From Senimuribacter intestinalis (GTDB lineage: Bacteria > Bacillota > Clostridia > Peptostreptococcales > Anaerovoracaceae): a stretch of DNA of 64,000 bases. The notes beneath the pieces were generated by a model. It had not been told where the DNA came from, did not search any database, and saw only the letters and a list, made by a program, of their open reading frames with translations. Below, one piece after another: positions 41,432-49,698 of this stretch. A program made the translations under genes and the position numbers. Every line of letters starts with the position of its first letter. Position 1 is the stretch's first letter. The stretch spans positions 62,001 through 126,000 of the forward strand of contig CALPCJ010000003.1 in assembly GCA_943192975.1 (NCBI GenBank). The letters are read 5' to 3'.

Positions 41432-43699
41432 TTACTGTTCCACCCTCGCAAATTCTGTATAAATCGCCTGAATTGCAGCCATATAGTCTGCGCTGTTCAC
41501 ACCGACCATCATGTTGATTTTCTGTGCGCCGTGGTCAATAAGCTTCACATTAATTTTGCGGTTTGCCAGAGCACCAAGCACCTTTACGGCAACAGCTGGC
41601 GAAGTGCCAAGCTCCCGTCCGACGATGGCAATTAAAGCCACATCGCTGGTAACCGTCACTGTTCCCTGTGGCACTTTGTCCCAGATTTCTTCGGTAAGCA
41701 CAGAAATGCAGTCTCTCACGTCAAACTCATGGACGATGATATTGAGAGAGTCGATACTGGACAGGATATTCTTGACAGCGATTTTTCTCTCATCAAAGAT
41801 TTCCAAAATCTCTGCACGAAGCTGCGGTTCCTCGCTCATCTTTCCCTTTTCGATTAGGATTGCAGTATAGCCTGTCTTTCCGGAAATGCCGGAGATTTCC
41901 AGACTGCTCTGGTAATAGTCCGCATTCTTTACAATCAGCGTGCCGTGCTCCTGCGGCTTATTGGTATTTCTGATGTTGATTGGAATTTCCAGCTTTACTA
42001 CAGGGAAAACCGTATCCTCATGAAGAACGGCGGCGCCCATATAGGAAAGTTCCCTCAGTTCTTTATAAGTAATCACCGGTACACTGCGCGGGTTATCTAC
42101 AATCCTAGGATCTGCCATAAGAAGTCCCGATACATCAGTCCAGTTTTCATAGAGGTCTGCACCTGCTACCGCAGCCACGATAGCACCTGTAATATCAGAA
42201 CCGCCTCTTGCAAAGGTCTTAGCCTCTCCGCTCGGAAGCGTCCCGTAAAAACCCGGAATTACTGCACGATTAGTTTCTGCCAGCGCTTTACCCAGAACCT
42301 TTTTGGTTTTTTCTTCATCGAAAGTCCCATCTTCCTTTAAGAAAATATGGTCTTTTGCATCGATAAAGTCCGCCCCGATATATGCTGCCATAATCTTAGC
42401 GTTAAGATATTCACCTCGGCTGATGATATAGTCAGATTTGGTATTATCTGACAACGCATTTCTAATCTGGTTAAACTCCTGATCAATATCGAGTTTCACA
42501 CCAAGTCCTCTGACCAAAACCTTGTATCTGGACTGGATTTTGTCAAGAATTTCTTCTGCCTGCTCGCCTTTCTTTTCGATGCAGGCGATGAGCAAATCAG
42601 TCACTTTTACGTCATCTGCAGACCGCTTTCCCGGTGCAGACACAACAATATACTTTCTTGCCGTATCCTCTTCAATAATAGCGGCGCACTTTTTGAACTG
42701 CCCGCTGTCAGCAAGCGAGGTGCCTCCAAACTTGGCAACTTTGCAGTCAGCCTTCTGCGTAAATGCATCGGACAAGGTCGCATCGTTAATCTGATTCACA
42801 TCATACTGGGTTGTCTGGTATACAAAATAGTTCAGCCAGTTGCAGTAAAGCAGATTGGCCGATGAGCGCCACTTTACGATAGGTTGTTTGGTGTCGTCAT
42901 CTTCAGGAAAATAGTTGCACGGCACATCAGGATTAAGACCTGCATTCTTGTCACGCAAATATTCCTTCAGCAGAGTATCGCCGTCATATTCCGAATGCCC
43001 CATGATAAAAATCTGCTTATCATTTCTGGATTTGATAGCATAGATTCCCGCTTCGTCGGAAGTGGAAATGATTTCCAGTTCCGAAATCCTCTCCACATCT
43101 TCCCTGTCCACCGTAGTGTTTCTGGAATGAGGCACAAAAAACTCATCGTCGAAACCTCGGAACAGCATGCCTTTTTTGTAATCCAGGGTATGCTTATACA
43201 CGCCGGAAAGCTTCTTAGGCAGCTTTCTCTTTTCAATGCCATAGTGGTAGTAAAGTCCTGCCTGCGCTCCCCAGCAAATGTGGAAGGTGCTGTGAACGTG
43301 ACGCTTGGACCACTCCATGATTTCACAAAGTTCATCCCAGTAGTCCACTTCCTCAAAGGGCAGCAGTTCCACCGGTGCACCTGTAATAATCATTCCGTCA
43401 TAATTTTTATGTTTTATCTGATCAAAAGTCTTGTAAAAAGCAATCATATGCTCCTGCGACGCATTGGACGCCTTGTGAGTACTGGTCTGCAAAAGTTCCA
43501 GTTCCACCTGCAACGGTGTATTTCCAAGGAGTCTTGTCAGCTGCGTTTCCGTATCTATTTTGGTCGGCATCAGGTTGAGAATCAAAATCTGCAGCGGTCT
43601 GATATCCTGTGTCATGGCACGGGTATCGGTCATGACGAAGATATTCTCCGAAGTCAAGGTCTCAATTGCCGGTAAATTATTTGGTACTTTAATTGGCAT
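41432..43699 (-). CDS. Homoserine O-acetyltransferase (MetA) - aspartate kinase fusion
   Basis: This 755-residue protein joins two enzymes of the aspartate family pathway. Residues 1-300 are a complete MetA domain: nucleophile Cys142 in HICWGAQ, His235 and Glu237 in GHSEYD, exactly as in Escherichia coli MetA numbering. Residue 111 is Glu (GAPVELLPF), which in characterised enzymes gives acetyl-CoA rather than succinyl-CoA specificity. From about 320 a full aspartate kinase follows (KVAKFGGTSLAD, FARGGSDITGA, DVSGLLMADPR) with C-terminal ACT repeats (SSIDSLNIIVHE, VGRELGTSPAVA). The ATG at 43699 is preceded by AGGAGG. The first committed step and the methionine branch step on one chain suggest channelled or coordinated control. 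Confidence 0.93.
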   Translation of the reverse strand: MPIKVPNNLPAIETLTSENIFVMTDTRAMTQDIRPLQILILNLMPTKIDTETQLTRLLGNTPLQVELELLQTSTHKASNASQEHMIAFYKTFDQIKHKNYDGMIITGAPVELLPFEEVDYWDELCEIMEWSKRHVHSTFHICWGAQAGLYYHYGIEKRKLPKKLSGVYKHTLDYKKGMLFRGFDDEFFVPHSRNTTVDREDVERISELEIISTSDEAGIYAIKSRNDKQIFIMGHSEYDGDTLLKEYLRDKNAGLNPDVPCNYFPEDDDTKQPIVKWRSSANLLYCNWLNYFVYQTTQYDVNQINDATLSDAFTQKADCKVAKFGGTSLADSGQFKKCAAIIEEDTARKYIVVSAPGKRSADDVKVTDLLIACIEKKGEQAEEILDKIQSRYKVLVRGLGVKLDIDQEFNQIRNALSDNTKSDYIISRGEYLNAKIMAAYIGADFIDAKDHIFLKEDGTFDEEKTKKVLGKALAETNRAVIPGFYGTLPSGEAKTFARGGSDITGAIVAAVAGADLYENWTDVSGLLMADPRIVDNPRSVPVITYKELRELSYMGAAVLHEDTVFPVVKLEIPINIRNTNKPQEHGTLIVKNADYYQSSLEISGISGKTGYTAILIEKGKMSEEPQLRAEILEIFDERKIAVKNILSSIDSLNIIVHEFDVRDCISVLTEEIWDKVPQGTVTVTSDVALIAIVGRELGTSPAVAVKVLGALANRKINVKLIDHGAQKINMMVGVNSADYMAAIQAIYTEFARVEQ

Positions 43700-43719
43700 A
43701 AACAAACGCCTCCTCTACT

Positions 43720-43766
43720 AAAAAAATGGACTGTCCGTCTCCTTCTATCCTTGGGACAAACAGTCC
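43720..43766 (-). terminator. Terminator-like hairpin in the metA-aspartokinase leader
   Basis: Leftward, GGACTGT pairs with ACAGTCC and is followed by A and seven T, ending only about 20 nt before the start codon. A competing small stem GGAC-TGTTT-GTCC lies at its 5' edge. It could end the upstream polymer-modification operon, but it also lies downstream of a good promoter at 43777-43805, so it may be an attenuator. Confidence 0.65.
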
Positions 43767-43776
43767 TATCATTTCT

Positions 43777-43805
43777 ATTATGCGACAAATCCGCCCGACT
43801 TTCAA
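43777..43805 (-). promoter_or_regulatory. Promoter of the metA-aspartokinase gene
   Basis: TTGAAA (43805-43800) and CATAAT (43782-43777) on the minus strand, 17-bp spacer. The predicted start is about 43770, so the leader begins at the hairpin 43720-43766. Confidence 0.5.
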
Positions 43806-43820
43806 GAGGAAGTTTTCTTT

Positions 43821-44969
43821 TTACGAAAGAATCATTCCCCCTGCTGAAAGCGCTGACAAGTTCCTGTCGTTTATCATATTTTCCATACTGTAGAGCGTCA
43901 GCACCTCGGTAATGCCCTGTTCCGCTGCGTATTCTGCCAGATTGCCACTGAAATAGCGCAAATCTACCATATATACGTTGTCGTAATGGTATGCCGCCAA
44001 AGGTGCAAAACAGTTGGCAAAGGAGTCCTTGATAATCAGCAGATTCTGCCCGGTTTCCTTCTTTCCTGTTTCAATGGCAAGTCTGCCGTAATTTCCGCCG
44101 AAAAACACAGCGTACTTATCCTTTTTCTCAAGGAACTGCCTTTGGTACATGCCTCCCAGCATCACCTTGCCGTCTGCAGTCACTTTGTAGCCATCCTGCT
44201 CCGGCGCTGTAAACGCACTGATGGTATCCCGATGACCATCGTCCCAGAGGACCTTAGAATACAGCGTGCCCTGAAAATCCTCGGTCAGCACGTTTTCTTT
44301 CGTTCCCAAAAAATCCAGCCACGGCTTCCACACACCAAAGGCAATAGCCGCCCCGTCTGTGGTCCAGTGGTGGTCTTTCCTATAGTAAAGCTGGGTATTT
44401 CCGCGGCCTGCAATGAAGCTAAAGGTCTCGTAAAGATCCACATAACCGCAGTTTGTCAGCTGCTGCGCTGCTTCTTTTGCGTAAGCCGCCTCATCAAAGC
44501 AAGCAGCCCCGCCAGGCAGCTTATCTCCCATCACCGCGCCAGTAGTCGGCACCAGCATAACGGATTTTTCCATGTCAGAAGGCAACTCCTCATAAAAGGA
44601 TTTTATCCCCTGCAGATTCTTTAAAAACTGTTGGTGATCCATCTGTTCTTCGGTGAGTTTTTCTATAAACCAGCCATCCTTACCCAGATAAACGCCGCCG
44701 ATATCTTTTTTCAATAACAGCCGCTGTAAGGCAGTCTTTGCAGAAATCCACTGGTTGCGAAGCGGTACCTGATCGTCCATATACCGCTGAAAATCCTCCT
44801 CAAACGCTCCTGAGAGCACACGTTCTGCGGTAAATTTCGGCGCTTGCTGCAGCATCCGGTTTTCGTTGTCAGAAAAAACCTTATCCTTCAGGAAGATTCC
44901 TCCCAGGAGAAGAATCAGCAGAAATCCAGCAAACAGCACAGTCATGATAATGTCATCTTTCTTTCTCAT
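43821..44969 (-). CDS. DHHW / AlgJ-like SGNH-fold protein of surface polymer acylation
   Basis: The roughly 382-residue protein has an N-terminal membrane anchor and the DHHWTTDGA motif (the Asp-His pair of AlgJ/AlgX-like SGNH acetyltransferases) near residue 205, with KDSFANCF near 320 as the likely Ser motif. It is the extracytoplasmic partner of the MBOAT protein encoded just upstream, transferring acyl groups to an exopolysaccharide or cell-wall polymer. ATG 44969 is preferred; AGGAGG lies 10 nt upstream. Confidence 0.87.
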   Translation of the reverse strand: MRKKDDIIMTVLFAGFLLILLLGGIFLKDKVFSDNENRMLQQAPKFTAERVLSGAFEEDFQRYMDDQVPLRNQWISAKTALQRLLLKKDIGGVYLGKDGWFIEKLTEEQMDHQQFLKNLQGIKSFYEELPSDMEKSVMLVPTTGAVMGDKLPGGAACFDEAAYAKEAAQQLTNCGYVDLYETFSFIAGRGNTQLYYRKDHHWTTDGAAIAFGVWKPWLDFLGTKENVLTEDFQGTLYSKVLWDDGHRDTISAFTAPEQDGYKVTADGKVMLGGMYQRQFLEKKDKYAVFFGGNYGRLAIETGKKETGQNLLIIKDSFANCFAPLAAYHYDNVYMVDLRYFSGNLAEYAAEQGITEVLTLYSMENMINDRNLSALSAGGMILS

Positions 44970-44986
44970 CTTCCACACGCCTCCTA

Positions 44987-46384
44987 TCAGAACCTGAAAT
45001 ACAGAAACGGATTATATGTATCGCTGACTAAAAACGCCATAGATGCTGTTAAAATCAGCAAATATGTGACATTCTTTACAGTCAGATAAACTGCTGGCTT
45101 TGTCTGAAGCTTTCCAAGCAGCGCTCTTGCACATTTTGATGGAAGCTGCGTAGACGCAAAAGCCATGATGACAAACAGCAGCCCAGACGTTGCAAGGAAG
45201 TACCCGCTTCGCCCGTTCCAAAGACCACTGCAAAAAGCCATGGCCTTCAAATAGGTGAAAAACGTTGTACCATCGGTCAGAGCAAAAATGACCCAGCCCA
45301 GCACGATAAAAAACAGCGCGTACGCATGCTGCACAAAACACGGCAGCTTTTCCAAAACCCGCAGCAAAAATACTTTTTCTAAAATCAGCAGAATACCGAA
45401 ATACACACCCCACCACAGAAAATTCCAGCTGGCGCCATGCCAAAATCCGGTCAGCGCCCAAACAATAAAAATATTTACCACCTGACGGCTCATTCCTTTG
45501 CGATTTCCACCCAGCGGAATGTACACATACTCTTTAAACCATGTGCTCAGCGAAATATGCCATCTTCTCCAAAAGTCGGTAATGTTCTTTGCAGTGTACG
45601 GATAATTGAAATTCTCTTCAAAATGAAAACCGAACATTCGTCCAAGACCGATTGCCATATCCGAGTAACCGCCAAAATCAAAATAAATCTGAAAGGTAAA
45701 GGCAATTGCGCCCAGCCACGCCGTCGCTGCCGGCATCTGATCGATATTCATAGACGAGATTTCGTCCCATATAAGCCCCGCCTGATTGGCAAGAAGGACT
45801 TTTTTCCCAAGACCCATGACAAAACGTCGTGCGCCCTCCGCAAAATTTTCCAGATTGCTCTCTCTTTCAGCAAGCTGCATCTGGATGGTTACATAACGCA
45901 CGATAGGCCCCGCAATGAGCTGCGGAAATAAAGTAATATAAAGTGCAAATCGAAGCAGATTCTTCTGTGATGCTGCCTTTTCCCTGTACACATCTATCAC
46001 ATAGGACATAGCCTGAAATGTGTAAAATGATATGCCGATAGGCAGTACCACCTCCGGAAATCCCAGACGTCCAAAGAAGAAACCTGCATATTTAAAATAC
46101 CCCAATATAATCAAATTTCCAAGAGCAGCGAAACAGAGCATAAGCCTCGCTGGCCTATGCTCGTTATTTCCGAAATTTTTACAACACGGTATTGCCAGCC
46201 CGCATCCGTAGTTAAATAGAATGGACACCAGCATAATCAGTAAATATCTGGGCTCTCCAAAGCCGTAGAATAAGAGGCTTCCTAAGAGCAGTACACCGTT
46301 TCGCATACCCTTGGGCACAAGATAATACAAGATTATCACAGTTGGCAAAAATGCCAGCAGAAAAGCTGTACTACTGAAGACCAT
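44987..46384 (-). CDS. MBOAT family O-acyltransferase (AlgI-like)
   Basis: The 465-residue integral membrane protein belongs to the MBOAT family of polymer O-acetyltransferases. RRWHISLSTWFKEYVYIPLGG and TGFWHGASWNFLWWG carry the two conserved His residues. About ten membrane segments are present. It passes acyl groups across the membrane to the DHHW protein. The ATG is preceded by AGGAG and overlaps the transglutaminase-like gene by 14 nt, so they are translationally coupled. Confidence 0.93.
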   Translation of the reverse strand: MVFSSTAFLLAFLPTVIILYYLVPKGMRNGVLLLGSLLFYGFGEPRYLLIMLVSILFNYGCGLAIPCCKNFGNNEHRPARLMLCFAALGNLIILGYFKYAGFFFGRLGFPEVVLPIGISFYTFQAMSYVIDVYREKAASQKNLLRFALYITLFPQLIAGPIVRYVTIQMQLAERESNLENFAEGARRFVMGLGKKVLLANQAGLIWDEISSMNIDQMPAATAWLGAIAFTFQIYFDFGGYSDMAIGLGRMFGFHFEENFNYPYTAKNITDFWRRWHISLSTWFKEYVYIPLGGNRKGMSRQVVNIFIVWALTGFWHGASWNFLWWGVYFGILLILEKVFLLRVLEKLPCFVQHAYALFFIVLGWVIFALTDGTTFFTYLKAMAFCSGLWNGRSGYFLATSGLLFVIMAFASTQLPSKCARALLGKLQTKPAVYLTVKNVTYLLILTASMAFLVSDTYNPFLYFRF

Positions 46385-47366
46385 CGATGATCTCCTGCAG
46401 CTTCTCTAAAATTTCCGGATCAAGCTGTCCACCCATTCCGTCATCTGCCTGATATGCTTCTATCGTGTAAATAGTTTTATCCCCAACCTGCATAGTTGTA
46501 CCCTGGCACAATTCAGTCATACCGTCATTAAACGCACTGGTAATATAGCTTGCAACATCTTCATTATAGTTTTCAGCATTCTTTAAAGTAAAAGCAATTC
46601 TACGGCTGCCTTCGTCCATCTGTGTTTTCACGTATTCCGGTATATCGTAGATATCCTTTAAATCACCGGCATTTTCTGCAAGGTAACAGTACTTGGTACC
46701 GTCAGCAGCCGGAATTTCCTCGTGATTCCATGGATAACTTCCATCATCTTTAACACTGTCAGGCACATTAAAATATGTATATCCCGGTTTTTCGCCGGTG
46801 CCTCCATCAAAAGTTACATCGCAGTGATACCATTCGTCGTCCAGCTTAACTAAATCCCATGCATGCTCGCCTTCCTCTGTAGAATGAATAATCTGACACT
46901 CAATATCCAGCATATCCATCAGTAGTTTAAAGGTAGTCGCATGACCCACGCAAATTGCCTGATGATACTTGAAAACTCCGTATGGAAGATGGCTGTATTG
47001 TCCGCCGCTTGCAATTGGAGCCAGAGAATTATCATTATATGCCGTATATGCCATCTGCCAGTCGTAGATTGCCTTTTCCTTTTCGTAGTCGCTCATGCCA
47101 TCTGTTATATTCTCGTCGATGACTTTCTTTGCCTGCTCCAGCACATATTTATCCTGTTCATTGAGTCCTTCTGTCGTTCCTGACTTGTAGGCTTCTACCA
47201 CTGCCGTATCATCGTAAATCTCGTGAATTTCACCTTTTGAAGCAACATATTCCTTTAGCATATCTGCCAGAGCATTGTTTTGCAAAAAAACACCCGCAAC
47301 AGAAATAAGCAAAATCGCCTGCATTCCGATTAAAATCCCTGTTAAAATTTTTGTCTTCTTTGTCAT
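46371..47366 (-). CDS. Membrane-anchored transglutaminase-like protein
   Basis: The roughly 331-residue protein has an N-terminal membrane helix (about residues 8-27) and an extracytoplasmic transglutaminase-like domain with the Cys in AICVGHATTF near 140, the His in GEHAWDLV near 165 and the Asp in HCDVTFDGG, a complete catalytic triad. It may cross-link or cleave a surface protein or peptide. ATG 47366 with AGGAG 9 nt upstream is chosen. Its position between DUF4358 and MBOAT genes suggests a role in the same polymer-modification process. Confidence 0.87.
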   Translation of the reverse strand: MTKKTKILTGILIGMQAILLISVAGVFLQNNALADMLKEYVASKGEIHEIYDDTAVVEAYKSGTTEGLNEQDKYVLEQAKKVIDENITDGMSDYEKEKAIYDWQMAYTAYNDNSLAPIASGGQYSHLPYGVFKYHQAICVGHATTFKLLMDMLDIECQIIHSTEEGEHAWDLVKLDDEWYHCDVTFDGGTGEKPGYTYFNVPDSVKDDGSYPWNHEEIPAADGTKYCYLAENAGDLKDIYDIPEYVKTQMDEGSRRIAFTLKNAENYNEDVASYITSAFNDGMTELCQGTTMQVGDKTIYTIEAYQADDGMGGQLDPEILEKLQEIIDGLQ

Positions 47367-47381
47367 TTTCTGCATCTCCTA

Positions 47382-47882
47382 TTAATCCTGATTTAATACA
47401 CCCTGAATTACTGTAATCATCTCTTCCGGCTGATCTGAAATTACCAGAAATACGTAATTCTTTAACACTGTAACCCTTGCATTTTCTAGCTTATAAACCT
47501 CATCCGGCTTGTAGTTCTCAAAATCATGGAGCCGTTTTGCGAGCCTTGCTTCCATGTATTTTTTGATTTCGCTAACGTCTGCATTTTCGCCTGCTCTAAC
47601 GATGGAAATCTCATCTGCATTACCACCATCTGCTGCATAGGCAATAGTTCCTCCGTCAATCTTCTTTATGGAGAAATTGTACAGCCTTTCAAAATTATCA
47701 GCATATACATCTTCCCCTAAGCTGACGGTTGTATCCATCGGCGTGGTGTCAAACTGTTCCAGTACAGTTTTCACCGCCTCATTACATCGCCCTTCGTCCT
47801 TGTCCTCACTACAGCTGCAAAGCACACTTACAGTAAGTAGAATACAAGTTACTAACGTCATAGTTTTTATTATTTTCTTCAT
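47382..47882 (-). CDS. DUF4358 lipoprotein
   Basis: The roughly 166-residue protein starts MKKIIKTMTLV and has a lipobox near residue 22 (SVLCSCS), so it is probably a membrane-anchored lipoprotein. The mature part matches DUF4358, a small family commonly found in operons with MBOAT and DHHW proteins. It is first in the operon. The upstream in-frame ATG at 47921 would add an unlikely pre-signal extension. Confidence 0.85.
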   Translation of the reverse strand: MKKIIKTMTLVTCILLTVSVLCSCSEDKDEGRCNEAVKTVLEQFDTTPMDTTVSLGEDVYADNFERLYNFSIKKIDGGTIAYAADGGNADEISIVRAGENADVSEIKKYMEARLAKRLHDFENYKPDEVYKLENARVTVLKNYVFLVISDQPEEMITVIQGVLNQD

Positions 47883-47988
47883 GTTTTTCCCCTTTCCCAA
47901 AGTTTTCTCTGTAAAATTCATTCTACAACTTTCTAAGGGAAAAATATATAGGATTTCCGAGATTTAAGAATTATTAAGAATACCCTCG

Positions 47989-48594
47989 CTACTTCCTGCT
48001 GCTGATAAAAAGCTGCACCGAAGCTGCACCATACTCGTATCCTCTGCTGCCAGTCATGTCATAAGCGATAGCAGTAGCCACAGTGTCATACCTGGATTCC
48101 AGCATATTTTTGCGGTGAGCCGATGATTTCTTCCACTGCTGAAACATTCCCTTTGCTGCGGCTTCCGGCGAAGTCTGATAAGCTCTCCATGCTAAGTTTT
48201 CTCCAGTGCCCCGATAAGAGATACGCAATTTCAAATCTGTATACACGCTGGAAAAACTTCGAAGTTCTCCTTTTTTATTATAGCGCCTGTGGCTTAGTTG
48301 TGGATATTGCAACGCCTCCGTCGCTCTCAAATCTGCTGCTTTCTGCAGCTTCTTATTGAGAGAAAGAGGTTTTACTCCGTGAGCCTTGCGATACGCATTA
48401 AGCAGCTTCAAAGCTTCTCTTTGATAACGTTTTGCATAAGCCTCCAATGTCAATGTTTCCGTCATATCAGCTGTTTCCAGCACTGGTGCGGCTTCTGCAT
48501 ATGCTGCATTTGCTGTGGCGTGCAGCTGCACGAGCAAAACCATTGCAAAAATCATCCACACTATGAATCTCATCTGCATCTTATTTTTTATCAC
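47989..48594 (-). CDS. Secreted CAP-domain (SCP/PR-1-like) protein
   Basis: The product is about 201 residues from a GTG at 48594, supported by GGGAGG 7 nt upstream. A longer frame to 48858 has no ribosome site. A signal peptide (FIVWMIFAMVLLVQLHATANA) is followed by a CAP domain: LLNAYRKAHGVKPLSLNKKL, LSHRRYNKKGELRSF, GTGENLAWR and W-KKSSAHRKNML-SRY, with the family His and Glu residues. Such proteins are secreted and may bind lipids or cell-wall material. It lies upstream of DUF4358 but separated by 106 bp. Confidence 0.85.
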   Translation of the reverse strand: MIKNKMQMRFIVWMIFAMVLLVQLHATANAAYAEAAPVLETADMTETLTLEAYAKRYQREALKLLNAYRKAHGVKPLSLNKKLQKAADLRATEALQYPQLSHRRYNKKGELRSFSSVYTDLKLRISYRGTGENLAWRAYQTSPEAAAKGMFQQWKKSSAHRKNMLESRYDTVATAIAYDMTGSRGYEYGAASVQLFISSRK

Positions 48595-48894
48595 ACTTAT
48601 TCCTCCCCTGCTCTTTTCTTTGCCGTTATTGTATCCGACTTTTTCCCAAAAAGAAAGGGAAAAAAGCTGACATTTCCCCATAGTCGTTGGAATGTAAGGG
48701 AAAAAAGTTTTAAAATAAATTATCTTGATACGTCTGCTGCCGCTTTTTTCTCTCTCGAAATTGAACTTTTTTCCAGTTTCGGAAGCGCTGGAAAGAATAT
48801 TTCCTTTATTCGAAAAGAATGGAAAAAACAGTATGGAGCTTCCTCCTTCATATCGCAAGCCTTCTAAGGTTTAAGCCCTGTCATCGCAAGCAAC
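48595..48894. other. Intergenic stretch before the CAP-domain gene, no gene seen
   Basis: The 300 bp hold several self-complementary GGGAAAAA/TTTTTCCC tracts (around 48640-48715) and a TTCCAG/CTGGAA dyad near 48772-48793. A TACAAT -10-like hexamer lies near 48632-48637 on the minus strand, but no convincing -35. No coding frame has a ribosome site. Confidence 0.35.
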
Positions 48895-48925
48895 AAAAAA
48901 ACACCATTCATCAGAAAGGTGTTTT
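48895..48925 (-). terminator. Terminator of the tRNA operon
   Basis: Leftward, AAAACACC pairs with GGTGTTTT around a 12-nt loop, followed by T-rich sequence, just after the initiator tRNA gene. Confidence 0.8.
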
Positions 48926-48934
48926 CTTTTTCTC

Positions 48935-49010
<76 letters not shown>

Positions 49011-49035
49011 ATATTAAGTTGTACAGATAAGAAAT

Positions 49036-49124
49036 TGGTGCCGGAAACCGGGGTCGAACCGGTACGATCGGTAAGGATCGCAGGATTTTAAGTCCTGTGC
49101 GTCTGCCAATTCCGCCATTCCGGC
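49036..49124 (-). tRNA. tRNA-Leu(TAA)
   Basis: The class II tRNA has anticodon TAA in CTTAAAA, an extended variable arm (TGCGATCCTTACCGATCG), acceptor GCCGGAA/TTCCGGC, discriminator A and encoded CCA. Confidence 0.95.
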
Positions 49125-49150
49125 ACATCAATACAAATCTGTCAAAAAAA

Positions 49151-49225
49151 TGGCTCCGAGAGTGGGGCTCGAACCCACAGCCTACCGGTTAACAGCCGGT
49201 TGCTCCACCATTGAGCTATCTCGGA
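49151..49225 (-). tRNA. tRNA-Asn(GTT)
   Basis: The anticodon loop reads TGTTAA (GTT). The acceptor TCCGAGA pairs with TCTCGGA, the discriminator is G and CCA is encoded. First gene of the tRNA operon. Confidence 0.95.
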
Positions 49226-49257
49226 ACAATGTTCCGTCATTCCTGACGGCAGATATT

Positions 49258-49287
49258 ATTATACACCAGTATCACAGTTATTGTCAA
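49258..49287 (-). promoter_or_regulatory. Promoter of the tRNA-Asn/Leu/fMet operon
   Basis: TTGACA (49287-49282) and TATAAT (49263-49258) on the minus strand, both perfect consensus hexamers with an 18-bp spacer, about 30 bp before tRNA-Asn. Confidence 0.85.
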
Positions 49288-49440
49288 TATCTTTTTCTAC
49301 TTTTTTTATATTTTCAGATTCAATTCGAATTTAGGCTTCCGCTCACCATCTACAGTCTATTATAACAATAAATTCCGGTTTTATTCCTGCTTTTTACTGA
49401 TTTCCAAAAAAATTATCAGAAGACCTCGGGGTTATAGATT

Positions 49441-49580
49441 TCCTGCATTGACAAATTCTCGATTTTTCGCTACTTTTGTCAATCTTTCCTTAAAAATTCA
49501 GCAAAAGACAACTGAAATTCGGATATTTTTTGACTAAATTGACAAATTTCAGCTTTCTTGTCAATTTTGTCAACGCAGGA
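49441..49580. repeat. 140-bp MITE-like palindromic element
   Basis: The ends are 15-bp inverted repeats with one mismatch (TCCTGC-A-TTGACAAA at 49441-49455; TTTGTCAA-C-GCAGGA at 49566-49580). Inside are further TTGACAAA/TTTGTCAA copies (49475, 49539, 49557) that form two hairpins with 9-10-bp stems. No coding capacity and no obvious target-site duplication. The surrounding 470-bp gap between the tRNA promoter and the TPR gene shows no gene. Confidence 0.55.
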
Positions 49581-49698
49581 GGGGATGTGGGCGACTGCTT
49601 GACAGACTCAATGCCCGCAAACAGCTGCCAGCCGCTGACCGCAACTCATTAAACCAGGCAACCAGCCGCCGACTGGCACACAAGCCGGCAGCCTATCC

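Noticed and set aside
43706..43770. SAM riboswitch or T-box before the metA fusion
   Set aside because: The leader is too short for either and lacks the T-box GGTGG-type sequence and the S-box core.
48595..48858. N-terminal extension of the CAP-domain protein
   Set aside because: The extension lacks a ribosome site and a signal peptide, while the GTG at 48594 has GGGAGG at 7 nt and a proper signal sequence follows.
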